A stretch of 64,000 nt of DNA from an uncultured Bacteroidales bacterium (GCA_902787575.1 CADAGX010000015.1:62001-126000), one strand, 5' to 3'; shown: positions 17,666 through 27,573, counted from the stretch's first letter. Translations and numbers: made by a program. Notes: generated from the letters alone by a model not told the origin.

Positions 17666-17790
17666 TGCGTGACGTGGCAGAAATAATGGTACGCGTGGGA
17701 AGTAAAAAACTGCGTGTGGAAAAAAGAATGCGACGTGTAGTATCAACCGAAACTACACGTCGCATTTTGTATTACTGCGCGTCGCATTCT
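17666..17790. repeat. 22-bp phased CACGT array 4
   Basis: Cores at 17692 (CGCGTGG), 17713 (CGTGTGG), 17734 (CGTGTAG), 17756 (CACGTCG) and 17778 (CGCGTCG): 21, 21, 22 and 22 bp. A looser copy lies near 17668. The array fills the convergent gap and abuts the AraC-family stop codon. Confidence 0.85.
17727..17766. terminator. Hairpin with a perfect 15-bp stem
   Basis: 17727-17741 (AATGCGACGTGTAGT) pairs perfectly with 17752-17766 across a 10-nt loop. A-rich sequence precedes it and T-rich sequence follows, so it can terminate both convergent genes. It is built from two opposed array units. Confidence 0.8.
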
Positions 17791-18714
17791 TCAGAGTCGG
17801 TTTTGCAGCCGGAATTCTCCGGGCGACATGCCAGCGTGTAACTTGAAAAACTTGCCAAAGAAACTTTGGTTGGGAAAATTCAGCGCGTAGGCGACCTCCT
17901 GAATGCTCATGCTGGAATTCAGCAAGAGTGCCTTTGCCTCGGCCATGACATATCCGCTTATCCAGTTCGACGCCTGCCGTCCGGTCTGCTGCACGATGAG
18001 CGTGCCAAGATACTTGGGAGTAATATGAAGTTGCTCGGCATAAAAAGCGACTCGACGCTCGGTACGGAAATTCTGTCCCAGGAGATGAACAAAACGTCGG
18101 AAGTATTCTTCCTGACGCGTGGACTGTTTTCTATCTATTACGCTACGCAGCGAGGATGAGAAAAGCGAGAGCGTCTCGTACACCACACTGCTGGCCAGAG
18201 AACGCACGCACTCGTGATAAAACAACTGCGAGGAGTCGCTCTTTATGGACTCGGAAAGATAGCATATGAGCTGATTCAGCCGCAGAGTTTGCGGTTCCTC
18301 GAGGTTTATGACGGTCAGTTTCTCCATCTCCGTGTAGTGCGGAAAAAGTTTCTGAAACGAGATATTCAGCCCGCTGGTAAACGATTCTCCGAAAACGAGC
18401 AGCGAGAGCCGCTCTACGTGCCCTTCCATTTGGATAATGCTACCCGGTTTCAGCACACACAACGCACCACGCCGCAACTGATGACTCTGCATATCACAGC
18501 GTATGGCAGCCGAGCCCTCGAGACACAGCATTAACATATTTACATTTACGCGCGTGGGACGACTCACTACGGAGTGTGCCGTCTCGCTGTCTCCCCTGAC
18601 GTTGCAGCCGACGAGGCAGTCATTTCCGTACCAAACGCCCTCTGGCGACACGGATTCCTCGTGCATCTCGTGCAGAAAATGCATTGAGAAAGAATCAATT
18701 TCTGCTTTATTCAT
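17791..18714 (-). CDS. AraC-family transcriptional regulator
   Basis: A 307-residue regulator with an N-terminal cupin-like sensing part (LRRGALCVLKPGSIIQMEG). The C-terminal double helix-turn-helix (about 210-300) contains LHITPKYLGTLIVQQTG and the family end signature VAYALNFPNQSFFGKFFKLHAGMSP (in part). Start at ATG 18714 (MNKAEIDSF); the open frame further upstream crosses the divergent promoter of the efflux operon and is not coding. Its position suggests it controls that operon (inference). Confidence 0.9.
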   Translation of the reverse strand: MNKAEIDSFSMHFLHEMHEESVSPEGVWYGNDCLVGCNVRGDSETAHSVVSRPTRVNVNMLMLCLEGSAAIRCDMQSHQLRRGALCVLKPGSIIQMEGHVERLSLLVFGESFTSGLNISFQKLFPHYTEMEKLTVINLEEPQTLRLNQLICYLSESIKSDSSQLFYHECVRSLASSVVYETLSLFSSSLRSVIDRKQSTRQEEYFRRFVHLLGQNFRTERRVAFYAEQLHITPKYLGTLIVQQTGRQASNWISGYVMAEAKALLLNSSMSIQEVAYALNFPNQSFFGKFFKLHAGMSPGEFRLQNRL

Positions 18715-18818
18715 CAAATTACGACCTTTTGGCCACAAAATTAGTTCCTTTCGTCGGAAAAGCAAAGAAAAGCAGAAAAAGAAACGACAAAGCGAACAAA
18801 TAAAAAGAACACAATGCC

Positions 18819-18849
18819 TTTGGCAGACGAAAAAAAGGTCGTATTTTTG
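18819..18849 (+). promoter_or_regulatory. Promoter of the RND efflux operon
   Basis: TTTG (18819-18822), 19-nt spacer, TATTTTTG (18842-18849), 30 nt before the adaptor ATG, in the region divergent from the AraC regulator. Confidence 0.75.
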
Positions 18850-18879
18850 CAACCGAAACACAGAAAAAACAGAAACAAC

Positions 18880-19887
18880 ATGAAGAAATTCTTTTTCGTA
18901 GTGCTGGCGCTGGCTGCCTGCAGCGGAAATAAAGACGCTCGGCAGGAAGAAACCATACGCGTGGTGACAGAAACAGCATCGCCCGCTGTCGAAAACGCCA
19001 GCACGCCTTACGTAGGAGTAATAGAAGAGGAGCAAAGCACGATGGTTAGCTTCACCGGCATGGCTGTGATGAAGAGTTTGCGCGTCAGCGAAGGCCAATA
19101 TGTGAAGAAAGGACAGCTGCTGGCCACCATAGATGACGCGCAAGCGCGCAGTTCACTCGCCGCAGCAAAATCGGCACTCGAGCAAGCCGTCGATGCCGAG
19201 GCACGCATGAAGAAATTGCACGACGCGCAGTCGCTGCCCGACATGAAGTGGGTGGAGGTACAAAGCAAGGTACAGCAGGCGCGAGCCACCGTAGAAATCT
19301 GTCAGAAGGCAGTTGACGACTGCTCGCTCGTGGCACCGTGCAGCGGAGTCGTCGGAAGCAAGATATTGGGCGTCGGAGAAACGGTTCTGCCGTCGGAACC
19401 TGTGCTGACGATACTTTCCATCGGTCGTGTGAAGGTTCGCGTCAGCGTTCCTGAAACAGAGATTGCCCGCATCGAGCCGCAAACGGCGAGCCGCATCACG
19501 ATAGATGCGCTACAGGGCGAGACGTTCTCGGGCGGCATCATAGAGAAAGGAGTCGCCGCAGACGCGCTAACTCACACGTATAACGTGAGAATTCTGCTCG
19601 ATAACCCGCAACAAAAATTGCTGCCCGGCATGGTGGCAAAAGTGGCGCTTTACACCGAAGGCGGCGCACCAGAAATTACAGCGCCCGTGAAAGCTGTGCA
19701 ACAAACTGCGAGCGGGCAGTTGTTTGTGTGGGTTGCCAAAGGCGGCAAGGCGCTGCGACAAAATGTCCGGCTGGGCGAGACGCGCGGCAACCGCATCGTG
19801 CTGGCGGAAGGAGTGAACGAGGGAGATGAAATTATTGTGGAAGGATATCAGAAAGTGAGCGAGGGAACTCCCGTTGCGACACGCTGA
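18880..19887 (+). CDS. RND efflux periplasmic adaptor (membrane fusion protein)
   Basis: Links an inner-membrane RND pump to a TolC-like outer-membrane channel. The 335-residue protein starts with a lipoprotein signal (MKKFFFVVLALAACSG), has the barrel-sandwich halves GQYVKKGQLLATIDD and CSLVAPCSGVVGSK around a coiled-coil hairpin (about 75-130), then beta-barrel and membrane-proximal regions. ATG 18880 is chosen because it gives the lipobox. Unusually, the pump gene is not next: two hydrolase-like genes intervene. Confidence 0.92.
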   Translation: MKKFFFVVLALAACSGNKDARQEETIRVVTETASPAVENASTPYVGVIEEEQSTMVSFTGMAVMKSLRVSEGQYVKKGQLLATIDDAQARSSLAAAKSALEQAVDAEARMKKLHDAQSLPDMKWVEVQSKVQQARATVEICQKAVDDCSLVAPCSGVVGSKILGVGETVLPSEPVLTILSIGRVKVRVSVPETEIARIEPQTASRITIDALQGETFSGGIIEKGVAADALTHTYNVRILLDNPQQKLLPGMVAKVALYTEGGAPEITAPVKAVQQTASGQLFVWVAKGGKALRQNVRLGETRGNRIVLAEGVNEGDEIIVEGYQKVSEGTPVATR

Positions 19888-19905
19888 AAAAAAATTACGA
19901 CAGCT

Positions 19906-21543
19906 ATGAAAAAAATTACGACGCGCAGTTTTGCGACAAAGTACGTGTGGAAAGAAAAGTTGTGCCTTGCAGCAGTTTTGCCGGCACTGCTGTTTGCGGC
20001 ATGTGACGGCATGCAGAAAGATGATTACGAAGCGTTGAACCGTCAGGCCGAAAAGGAATATCTGGAGCCGCTGCGCCCCGGATATGAGGGACGGAACCCG
20101 TATTGGAACAAATTTGCCAAGCGCTTTCTCTATGCGCCGGCTTTCGACTTCCAGAAAACTGAGGGTGCGGCCAAGTATCTCTTCGTGCTGAAGAGCGAGG
20201 AAACAGACTCGGCGGAGTGGACTTTCACGGCCGACGAACCGTGGCACGCCCTTACTCCGATATGGAACGACGTGACGCCCGGACACGTCCGGCTTACGGT
20301 GCTGGCCGTCTCGCAGGACGGAACTCCAACTGATACCGTTGGCGAGCGAAAATTCTTCAGGGACTATCCGTTCCACGGACCTTACCCCGGACCGGTTGTG
20401 ACCTATCGCGAGTCGGCTCTGAAGGCTGCGCTCTACATCCACTCGCTGCCGTTTGTCAAGCGATTTGCCGAGGAAATAGAGCCGGATCTTGAAACCTATC
20501 CGCATTTCTCGTGTGCGGCCAAAGTAATCGGTGCGCTGATTTCCAACGAGTGTATCGTGGCACGAGAAATGCCGACGCGTCGCGACGAAGCGCTTGCAGT
20601 GGCGCTGGGCGCCGCTCGCTTCCTGGTTTCGCAGAGTCAACCCGAGGGAGCACCGCTGGCACACTTCCCACCGACCTATTATAAAGGCGAACTGCAGGAA
20701 AAAGCCGAGCATCGCAACAAAACCATGACGATGGAAGCAGCGAAAGCAGCTCCCGCATTTCTGGATCTATACGACGCAACGGGCGACTCGACGTGGCTCC
20801 GTCAAGCCGTTGCCATTGCAGAAACATATAAGCGCCTGCAGCGACCAGACGGCTCATTCCCCATAAAAATGGATTTCGCCACCGGCGAGGCTGTAAACGA
20901 CGCTTGCGCAATGCTGCATCCGCTGCTGAATTTCCTGCAGCGCCTGCAAGACTACGGCTACGACACGTACATTCCGATGCAACGGGCCGGCGAAGAGTGG
21001 ATGGCGAACGTGCCGCTGAAAGATTTCGACCTCGAAGGACAGTTCGAAGACGTCACAGTGATGAATCTGGAGCCTTATCAGAATCTTACGAACTGCACCG
21101 CCGCACCTTACGCCGACTACTTGCTACGTCGCCAACAGCCCACAGCCGAGGAACTGACGTGTGCCAAAGAACTAATCCGCCTGAGCGAAGACCAGTTTGT
21201 GCACTGGGATTACCCACTTACGAAGGATGGTTACAAGAAACGCTGCGCGCCGTGTGTTCACGAACAATACCTGTACGAGACACCAATTGACAACAGTTCT
21301 TGCAATGTGGCGGGTGCCATGCTCTCTTACTACGAGCGGACAGGCGACCGACTGGCCTTCGAAAAAGCAAAAGCACTGGTGGACAATCTCACTATCGCCC
21401 AGCACCAAAATAGCGGCGTCATTCCCACAGCGCTGGTTTATCGGCCCGTGGATCGCGACATCAAGACACAAATTACAATTAACTGCTGTGTGGCAGACGT
21501 GAAGATGCTGCTGCGAATGCACGAACTGACGAGCAAAAACTGA
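19906..21543 (+). CDS. Lipoprotein with probable alpha/alpha-barrel (six-hairpin glycosidase-like) fold
   Basis: I do not recognise a named family with certainty. The 545-residue protein has a lipoprotein signal (LLFAAC). Helical repeats from about residue 170 on resemble the six-hairpin glycosidase superfamily: ALAVALGAARFLVS, AFLDLYDATGDSTWLRQA, YKRLQRPDGSFP and NVAGAMLSYYERTGD. Glycan hydrolysis or isomerisation on the cell surface is a possibility only. It sits 18 nt after the adaptor gene and 5 nt before the phosphatase gene, inside the efflux operon. Confidence 0.8.
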   Translation: MKKITTRSFATKYVWKEKLCLAAVLPALLFAACDGMQKDDYEALNRQAEKEYLEPLRPGYEGRNPYWNKFAKRFLYAPAFDFQKTEGAAKYLFVLKSEETDSAEWTFTADEPWHALTPIWNDVTPGHVRLTVLAVSQDGTPTDTVGERKFFRDYPFHGPYPGPVVTYRESALKAALYIHSLPFVKRFAEEIEPDLETYPHFSCAAKVIGALISNECIVAREMPTRRDEALAVALGAARFLVSQSQPEGAPLAHFPPTYYKGELQEKAEHRNKTMTMEAAKAAPAFLDLYDATGDSTWLRQAVAIAETYKRLQRPDGSFPIKMDFATGEAVNDACAMLHPLLNFLQRLQDYGYDTYIPMQRAGEEWMANVPLKDFDLEGQFEDVTVMNLEPYQNLTNCTAAPYADYLLRRQQPTAEELTCAKELIRLSEDQFVHWDYPLTKDGYKKRCAPCVHEQYLYETPIDNSSCNVAGAMLSYYERTGDRLAFEKAKALVDNLTIAQHQNSGVIPTALVYRPVDRDIKTQITINCCVADVKMLLRMHELTSKN

Positions 21544-21548
21544 ATTCC

Positions 21549-22847
21549 ATGAGCAGAAAGATAATTATCGCAGCCGTTCTGATTATTGCGGCCTGCACGA
21601 ATCTGTTTTCCCAAACGTCGAAGAAAGAGTTGTGGGCCGACATAGATAAACTTGGCTCGAACTATTACTCCTATCACGGCGAGCAGTATCCACAGACACC
21701 ACCGCCTGCAGGCTACGAGGCATTCTACATAACTCACTTCGGCCGCCATGGTTCGAGATTTCTCACCTCGAACAATTTCTACCACCGTACTATCGCAGTA
21801 CTGGAAACTGCAGCCGAAAAAAATGCGCTCACCAAGCGGGGAAAAAAATTGCTGCAGGAGCTTCGGACTGCTTACGCCTATTCAAAAGGAAAATCCGGCC
21901 AGCTGACAAAATTGGGCGGACGTGAGCATGAAGGCATTGCGGCACGTGCTTTCGAACGTTACCCCGCAGTGTTTTCTGACACGTCAAAGGTGGAAACCCG
22001 CTGTACCTCGTCCCGCCGATGCGAAGAGAGCATGGAGCATTTCGTAAACGAACTGAAGCGCCGCAATCCCAACTTGTCAGTTTCTGGCGGTTATCACGCC
22101 GAAGACAAATGGTACATGAGTAATCATACAGACAGTGTAACGCCGCGTTCAGGTTCCGATGCGATAAAGAATCGCGCACGAGAGGTCAGAGATTCTCTGC
22201 GACGTGGAGTGGACATCAGCGGCAAGTTCATTAAGGACAAAAACCTGCTGGCAGATTACAACGGAGGACACCCCGAAAAATTCTCGGAAGACCTTTACGA
22301 CATTGCCGAGGACATGCAGTGTCTGCCCGAACTGGGCATGAAAAAAACTTTCAGACGTTACTTTTCGAAAAAACAGCTCTATGATATCTATCTTTCCAAC
22401 AGCATATCGTGGTTGATTTCACCGGGATATTATTCTGGTATGACGCCCGGATACAAACGTGGCTACCTGCCACTCAAACACATGCTGGACAACGCAGAAC
22501 AGACGATACAGGCGGGAGGCAGCGGTGCCTTCCTTCGTTTCAGTCACGATGGCTTCGTGATTTTGCTCGAACGAGCGTTGGAATTAGACGGCTTCCGCGA
22601 GGTGCCGACAGATTTTACGCGCGTCATCGACCATTTTGCCCTGTTCCGTGCCATCCCGATGGCTGCAAATGTGCAGATGGTGTTCTTCCGCAAATCTGGT
22701 AGCGACGATATTTTGGTGAAATTCCTCGTGCAGGAGGAAGAAAAACACATTCCGCTGGAGACAGACTGCTGGCCGTTCTACCACTGGACGGACGTGAAGA
22801 ATTATTATTACCCACGCATAGAGTCCTATCTCCGCACACGAAACTGA
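21549..22847 (+). CDS. Histidine acid phosphatase (phytase/MINPP-like)
   Basis: A secreted 432-residue histidine phosphatase. The catalytic RHG motif is present in THFGRHGSRFLTS (about 63-75). The proton-donor segment is FSHDGFVILLE (His-Asp type) in the C-terminal half. A hydrophobic N-terminus ending near LFSQ acts as the export signal. Gut Bacteroidales MINPP enzymes dephosphorylate inositol hexakisphosphate; similar activity is inferred. It lies between the adaptor and pump genes, and 49 nt separate it from the pump. Confidence 0.88.
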   Translation: MSRKIIIAAVLIIAACTNLFSQTSKKELWADIDKLGSNYYSYHGEQYPQTPPPAGYEAFYITHFGRHGSRFLTSNNFYHRTIAVLETAAEKNALTKRGKKLLQELRTAYAYSKGKSGQLTKLGGREHEGIAARAFERYPAVFSDTSKVETRCTSSRRCEESMEHFVNELKRRNPNLSVSGGYHAEDKWYMSNHTDSVTPRSGSDAIKNRAREVRDSLRRGVDISGKFIKDKNLLADYNGGHPEKFSEDLYDIAEDMQCLPELGMKKTFRRYFSKKQLYDIYLSNSISWLISPGYYSGMTPGYKRGYLPLKHMLDNAEQTIQAGGSGAFLRFSHDGFVILLERALELDGFREVPTDFTRVIDHFALFRAIPMAANVQMVFFRKSGSDDILVKFLVQEEEKHIPLETDCWPFYHWTDVKNYYYPRIESYLRTRN

Positions 22848-22896
22848 TTCCGCCCGCCCGTCATACCTTATTTATTATATAGCAATTTCAAAAAAC

Positions 22897-25800
22897 ATGA
22901 GCTCCTACAAACCAAAAGGATGGGCCGCATGGCCGATAAACAACTATCGAATCACGGCTCTGATTACCACTTTGCTGCTCTGCTTCGGCCTGTACGGAAT
23001 TTACGTCATGCCGAAAGACGAATTTCCGCCCTTTGTCGTCCGCCAAGGCGTCGTGGTCGCAATTATGCCGGGAGCCACGAGCGAAGAAATAGAAGCGCAA
23101 GTTGCCCGTCCTCTGGAGCGTTATTTGTTTACTTATAAAGAGGTAAATCGCGAAAAGACCACGACAACCAGCCAAAACGGCATGTGTTTGGTGATGGTGC
23201 AGCTACATGATAATATAAATAAGAAGGACGAGTTTTGGAGCAAATTAAAGCACGGACTTAATGCTTTCAAAGGCAGTTTGCCGAGCGGCGTGCTTGCAGT
23301 GGTGGTAAACGACGACTTCGGCGACGCGTGCGCACTGCTCATAACTGTGGAAAGTGAACTTCGCAGCTACAGAGAACTGCAGCAATACAGCGACGAACTG
23401 GCCGACAGATTGCGCAGGATACCCAGTGTCAGCAATGTTCGCCAGTATGGCGAGGTGAAAGAACAGCTGACGATTTACGTAGACCGCGAGCGATTGGCGT
23501 CGTACGGCGTGGGGCAGGCAGCAATACAGAAGGCACTTTCCTCGGAAGGATTGACCACCATGAGCGGAAATCTCACGGCGGAAACTCAAAACATAGCGCT
23601 ACACATGTCGCCGACACAGCACACAGAGGAAGAAATACTCAATCAGATAATTTATTCCGACGGCGAGAACCGTGTCGTCCGCGTGCGTGACGTGGCAGAA
23701 ATACGGCGCGAATACGACACTTCGACACAATATATCGAAAATAACGGCAATCGTTGCGTACTTCTCTCGCTGGAGATGAACTCCGGGCACAACATCGTAA
23801 AATACGGAGAGGACGTGGATCGTGTGCTCGCGGACTTCAAAGACGAATATCTGCCGGCCGACGTCAGCATCCGCCGCATTACGGATTTGCCAAAGGTGGT
23901 GGGAGATTCTGTCCACGACTTCCTGCGCGACCTGATACTAAGCATGGTAATTATCGTTTTGGTGATGATGATTCTATTTCCCACACGCAGTGCCATCGTC
24001 GCCGCCATTACGATTCCGCTCAGTACATTCGTGTCAACCGGAATTATGTACGCCGTCGGCATTCCCCTCAACACGATAACGCTGGCCTGCCTCATTGTGG
24101 TTTTAGGAATGGTGGTGGACAATTCCATCGTTGTGATAGATGGTTACCTCGAATACCTCGGCCAGGGAATGCGGCGCCGTGACGCCGCAGTACGAAGCGT
24201 GCAGCAGTATTTCTGGCCTATGATGCTTGCCACGCTGTGTATCTGCGCCATTTTCTACCCGCTCGTGCTGACGATGACCGGAGAAGCAAGCGACGTAATC
24301 GGATTGTTCCCCGTCACAATTACCATCAACCTCATGGTAAGTCTGGCGGTGGCAGTCGCAGTAATTCCGCTGCTGAACGCTGCAATCATTAAAGATGCGC
24401 CAAAGAAGGACAAAGACGGCAAGCCGTCGCTGACAGACCGCGTGCAGAAAATCTACAACCGCACACTGAACTGGAATTTCCGACACCCGTGGCTCACCGT
24501 GGTGGGCGCCATCATTCTGGTGGCAGCCACGAGTATGATATTCCCGCACCTGAAGATGCGCCAGTTCCCTTACGCAGACCGAAATCAGTTTGCCGTGGAA
24601 ATCTATCTGCCCGAGGGAGAAGGACTGGAGCATACACGCGTCATTGCCGACAGCGTGCGCCACATCCTGCAAGCCGACAGCCGCACGCTCAGCGTGACGA
24701 GTTTCATGGGTTGTTCTTCGCCACGCTTTCAGGTCAGCTACGCGCCGCAGCAAGGAGGACGACACTTTGCGCAGTTGATTGTGAACACGCCTGACATTGA
24801 AACCACGCTCGATATGCTCAACGAGTACGCGCCACAGCTGAGCAACCACTGGCCGCAGGCGTACGTTCGATTCAAGCAAATGGATTTTCTGATGGTGCCG
24901 ACCTACGAATATCGCTTCTACGGCAACGACATCGACAGCCTGCAGGCAGCCGCCGACGCGCTGATGAAAGAAATGCGCCTGATGCCCGAACTGGAATGGG
25001 TGCACACAGACTACGAACAGCCCCACCCCATTGTGGAAATTACGCTCGACCCCGTAGCAAGCGCCCAGTTGGGAATAAATCGCAGCACGGCGCAATTGCA
25101 GATGACACTGCAGACAGGCGATTTCCAGGCAGGCAGTATCTGGGAAGGCAACTACGAGTTGCCCGTCGTGGTAAAGGACAAAATGAGCACGCGACTCACG
25201 TTTTCGTCGGTGCAGGACGTCTTTCTGACTACTACCACGGGGCAGAGTGTACCACTTCGGCAGGTGGCAACGGCGCAGCCAAAGTGGAGCCTGACGAAAA
25301 TCGTACATCGCAACGGCGAACGCTGCATCAGCGTTTTGGCCGAGGGCAAGCGGCAGGTGCTGGCCACACCCGTGCAAAAAAGAATCGGACGCATCATATC
25401 GCAGATGCAGAAGGAGAATAAACTGCCCGCAGGCGTGAGAGCAGAAATAGGAGGTGAAGTGGAGAAAAACGGAGAGATGGTTCCGCAGATAGCTGCCGGC
25501 ATCGGGTTGGCTCTCGTGGTTATTTTCTTTTTTATCCTGTTTAATTTCAAACGCTTCGGCATCACGACTCTATGCATGGCAGCCATCGCGCTGAGCATTC
25601 CGGGCGCCATGATTGGACTTCTGATAGCCAACAAGACGCTGGGCCTCACGTCGCTTTTCGGATTCATCACGCTGATGGGAATGATTATGAGGAATGAAAT
25701 CCTCATCTTTGAGCATGCCGACGAAAAAATGTCGCAGGGCATGTCGGCACGCGACGCGGCCTACGACGCCGGACGCCGCCGCATGGTTCCCATATTCCTT

Positions 25801-25992
25801 ACCACGGCCACTACGGCAGTGGGCGTCATACCGATGATTATCGCAGGCAGTTCATTCTGGATGCCCGTTGGCATTACCATTTTTGCAGGCGGCATCGGCA
25901 CGTTGGTGCTCGTCGTAACCGTGCTGCCGATAGCCTATTGGAAACTAAACAAACCACAGAAACAAGAATCTCAAAGCCAAGAACAAGCATGA
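22897..25992 (+). CDS. RND efflux transporter permease
   Basis: A 1031-residue inner-membrane pump of the AcrB/HAE-RND superfamily. It has one helix near the N-terminus, two large periplasmic loops and two six-helix bundles. Helix 4 carries LACLIVVLGMVVDNSIVVID with the proton-relay aspartates. The second half carries GFITLMGMIMRNEILIFEH. It starts MSSYKPKGWAAWPINNYRI and ends in a Gln/Glu-rich tail. It shares an ATGA overlap with the outer-membrane channel gene. Confidence 0.95.
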   Translation: MSSYKPKGWAAWPINNYRITALITTLLLCFGLYGIYVMPKDEFPPFVVRQGVVVAIMPGATSEEIEAQVARPLERYLFTYKEVNREKTTTTSQNGMCLVMVQLHDNINKKDEFWSKLKHGLNAFKGSLPSGVLAVVVNDDFGDACALLITVESELRSYRELQQYSDELADRLRRIPSVSNVRQYGEVKEQLTIYVDRERLASYGVGQAAIQKALSSEGLTTMSGNLTAETQNIALHMSPTQHTEEEILNQIIYSDGENRVVRVRDVAEIRREYDTSTQYIENNGNRCVLLSLEMNSGHNIVKYGEDVDRVLADFKDEYLPADVSIRRITDLPKVVGDSVHDFLRDLILSMVIIVLVMMILFPTRSAIVAAITIPLSTFVSTGIMYAVGIPLNTITLACLIVVLGMVVDNSIVVIDGYLEYLGQGMRRRDAAVRSVQQYFWPMMLATLCICAIFYPLVLTMTGEASDVIGLFPVTITINLMVSLAVAVAVIPLLNAAIIKDAPKKDKDGKPSLTDRVQKIYNRTLNWNFRHPWLTVVGAIILVAATSMIFPHLKMRQFPYADRNQFAVEIYLPEGEGLEHTRVIADSVRHILQADSRTLSVTSFMGCSSPRFQVSYAPQQGGRHFAQLIVNTPDIETTLDMLNEYAPQLSNHWPQAYVRFKQMDFLMVPTYEYRFYGNDIDSLQAAADALMKEMRLMPELEWVHTDYEQPHPIVEITLDPVASAQLGINRSTAQLQMTLQTGDFQAGSIWEGNYELPVVVKDKMSTRLTFSSVQDVFLTTTTGQSVPLRQVATAQPKWSLTKIVHRNGERCISVLAEGKRQVLATPVQKRIGRIISQMQKENKLPAGVRAEIGGEVEKNGEMVPQIAAGIGLALVVIFFFILFNFKRFGITTLCMAAIALSIPGAMIGLLIANKTLGLTSLFGFITLMGMIMRNEILIFEHADEKMSQGMSARDAAYDAGRRRMVPIFLTTATTAVGVIPMIIAGSSFWMPVGITIFAGGIGTLVLVVTVLPIAYWKLNKPQKQESQSQEQA

Positions 25993-27260
25993 AGACATGG
26001 TATATTCTGCTCGGCGCACTGACGTTTCCGGCACTGCTGCACGCCGAAAAATATTCTCTGCAGCAATGTGTCGAAAAAGCACTGGCATCGAATGCCAATT
26101 TACGCAATGCTCGTCTGGAAATCGACGCGGCAGCCGAAGACAAGAATGAGACGTTCTCGAAATTCTTCCCGGAAGTATCGGCCACGGGAGGCGCGTTTGT
26201 GGGAGCGAAAGACTTGATGCGCGGAGAAATGGAGGTGCCGATGATGGGCAGCATGCCACTTTCTATGATAAAGAAAGGCGTCGTGGCAAATATCACGGCC
26301 ATGCAGCCGATTTATGCCGGCGGACAGGTGCTGAACGGCAACAAGCTGGCAGCGCTGCAACACGAGGTGCGCCAGCTGCAATACGCCATGACGGAGAAAG
26401 ATGTGCGTCAGAACGTGCAGGATTACTACTGGCGGCTGGTTTCCCTGCGCGGAAACGTGAGCACACTGGACGCCGTAGACAGCCAACTGAACGAGGTACA
26501 CCGACAAACGACACAATTTGTAGAGGCCGGCGTCATCAACCGCAACGACTTACTGCGTGTGGAAATGAAGCAGCAAGAGATGAAAAGCCAGCGTCTGACG
26601 CTCGAGAACGGAATTGAATTGGTGCGGATGCTGCTGGCTCAGCTGTGCGGAGCCGACATGCAGGCTTTCGATATCGTGGAAGAAAGCATACTAAATCCGC
26701 CAGCACCCGCCACTTATTTTGTTGCTGCCAGCGAGGCAGTGGCAAACCGCGAGGAGACATCGCTGACGCAGCAGTCAGTTCGCGCCAATTCACTGCAGAT
26801 AAAAATGCAGCGAGGCAAGAATCTACCCACCGTGGCTGTCGGCGCCGCCGGAATGTACTATAATGTGATGGAAAAGAACCAGGGAAATCTGGTGGGACTG
26901 GCCACGGTTTCGGTGCCTATCAGCGATTGGTGGAGCAATCGCGGCACGAAGAAAGCCAAAATCGCCCTGCAGCAAAGTCAAATAACACAGGCCGACACTC
27001 AGGAAAAGCTGCACATCGACGTACTCAATGCGTGGAACAATCTGCAAGAAGCGTATGCGCAGATAGAAATCGCGCGTAGCAGCGTGGCGCAGGCAGACGA
27101 GAATCTCCGTCTGAGCCGCAACCAGTACAACGCCGGCACGCTGTCGATGACCGATTTACTCGACGCAATGACGCTTTACACACAGAGCCACAACCGTCTG
27201 ACAGAAGCCTGCGCCAATTACCAGGGCCGAGTGGCAGAATACGAACGTAAGACAAAATAA
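25989..27260 (+). CDS. TolC-like outer-membrane efflux channel
   Basis: Third component of the tripartite pump. The 423-residue protein has a signal peptide (ending near LLHA) and the two duplicated OEP repeats, with long coiled-coil helices (about 130-200 and 330-400). YNAGTLSMTDLLDAMTLYTQ is the conserved end of the second repeat. Start at the ATG overlapping the pump stop, which gives the signal peptide. A strong terminator follows. Confidence 0.93.
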   Translation: MKTWYILLGALTFPALLHAEKYSLQQCVEKALASNANLRNARLEIDAAAEDKNETFSKFFPEVSATGGAFVGAKDLMRGEMEVPMMGSMPLSMIKKGVVANITAMQPIYAGGQVLNGNKLAALQHEVRQLQYAMTEKDVRQNVQDYYWRLVSLRGNVSTLDAVDSQLNEVHRQTTQFVEAGVINRNDLLRVEMKQQEMKSQRLTLENGIELVRMLLAQLCGADMQAFDIVEESILNPPAPATYFVAASEAVANREETSLTQQSVRANSLQIKMQRGKNLPTVAVGAAGMYYNVMEKNQGNLVGLATVSVPISDWWSNRGTKKAKIALQQSQITQADTQEKLHIDVLNAWNNLQEAYAQIEIARSSVAQADENLRLSRNQYNAGTLSMTDLLDAMTLYTQSHNRLTEACANYQGRVAEYERKTK

Positions 27261-27282
27261 TTCTCGCCTGCGGGAAATTATT

Positions 27283-27360
27283 TCCCACACGAGGAAAAAG
27301 AAAAACTGCGTGCAACAAAAAAGTTATTGCACGCAGTTTTTTTGCTGTCGCCGCACGTGG
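27283..27360. repeat. 22-bp phased CACGT array 5
   Basis: Cores at 27288 (CACGAGG), 27309 (CGTGCAA), 27330 (CACGCAG) and 27354 (CACGTGG), spaced 21, 21 and 24 bp, directly after the efflux operon. The two middle units form the terminator. Confidence 0.7.
27301..27343 (+). terminator. Intrinsic terminator of the efflux operon
   Basis: AAAAACTGCGTGCAA (27301-27315) pairs with 27327-27341, followed by a run of seven T. The A-run on the left also makes it functional for minus-strand transcripts such as tRNA-His. Confidence 0.9.
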
Positions 27361-27424
27361 CCATGAAATAATGAGTCCCCAACACCAGTTTGACCTGTGT
27401 CGGGGACTCGGAGGGAGGGAGTTG

Positions 27425-27499
27425 GGTGACTAGTGGGACTCGAACCCACGACATTCAGAACCACAATCTGACGCTCTAACCAACTGAACTATAGTCACC
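27425..27499 (-). tRNA. tRNA-His (GTG)
   Basis: Cloverleaf on the minus strand with acceptor GTGACTA/TAGTCAC, anticodon loop TTGTGGT (anticodon GTG) and T loop TTCGAGT. An extra 5' G (27499) faces C73 (27425), the usual tRNA-His identity pair. CCA is not encoded. Confidence 0.95.
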
Positions 27500-27541
27500 A
27501 TCTAATGGTATCAATCCCGGCCGCTGTCGGAATTGCGAGTG

Positions 27542-27573
27542 CAAAGGTAGTATATTCTGCTGAAACAGGCAAG
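27542..27573 (-). promoter_or_regulatory. Promoter of tRNA-His
   Basis: CTTG (27570-27573), 20-nt spacer, TACCTTTG (27542-27549). The same TACCTTTG -7 box precedes the initiator tRNA and SRP RNA genes. Confidence 0.7.

Noticed and set aside
24103-25377. Long antisense open frame opposite the RND pump gene
   Set aside because: The pump frame has full family conservation; the antisense product is low-complexity and has no recognisable motif.
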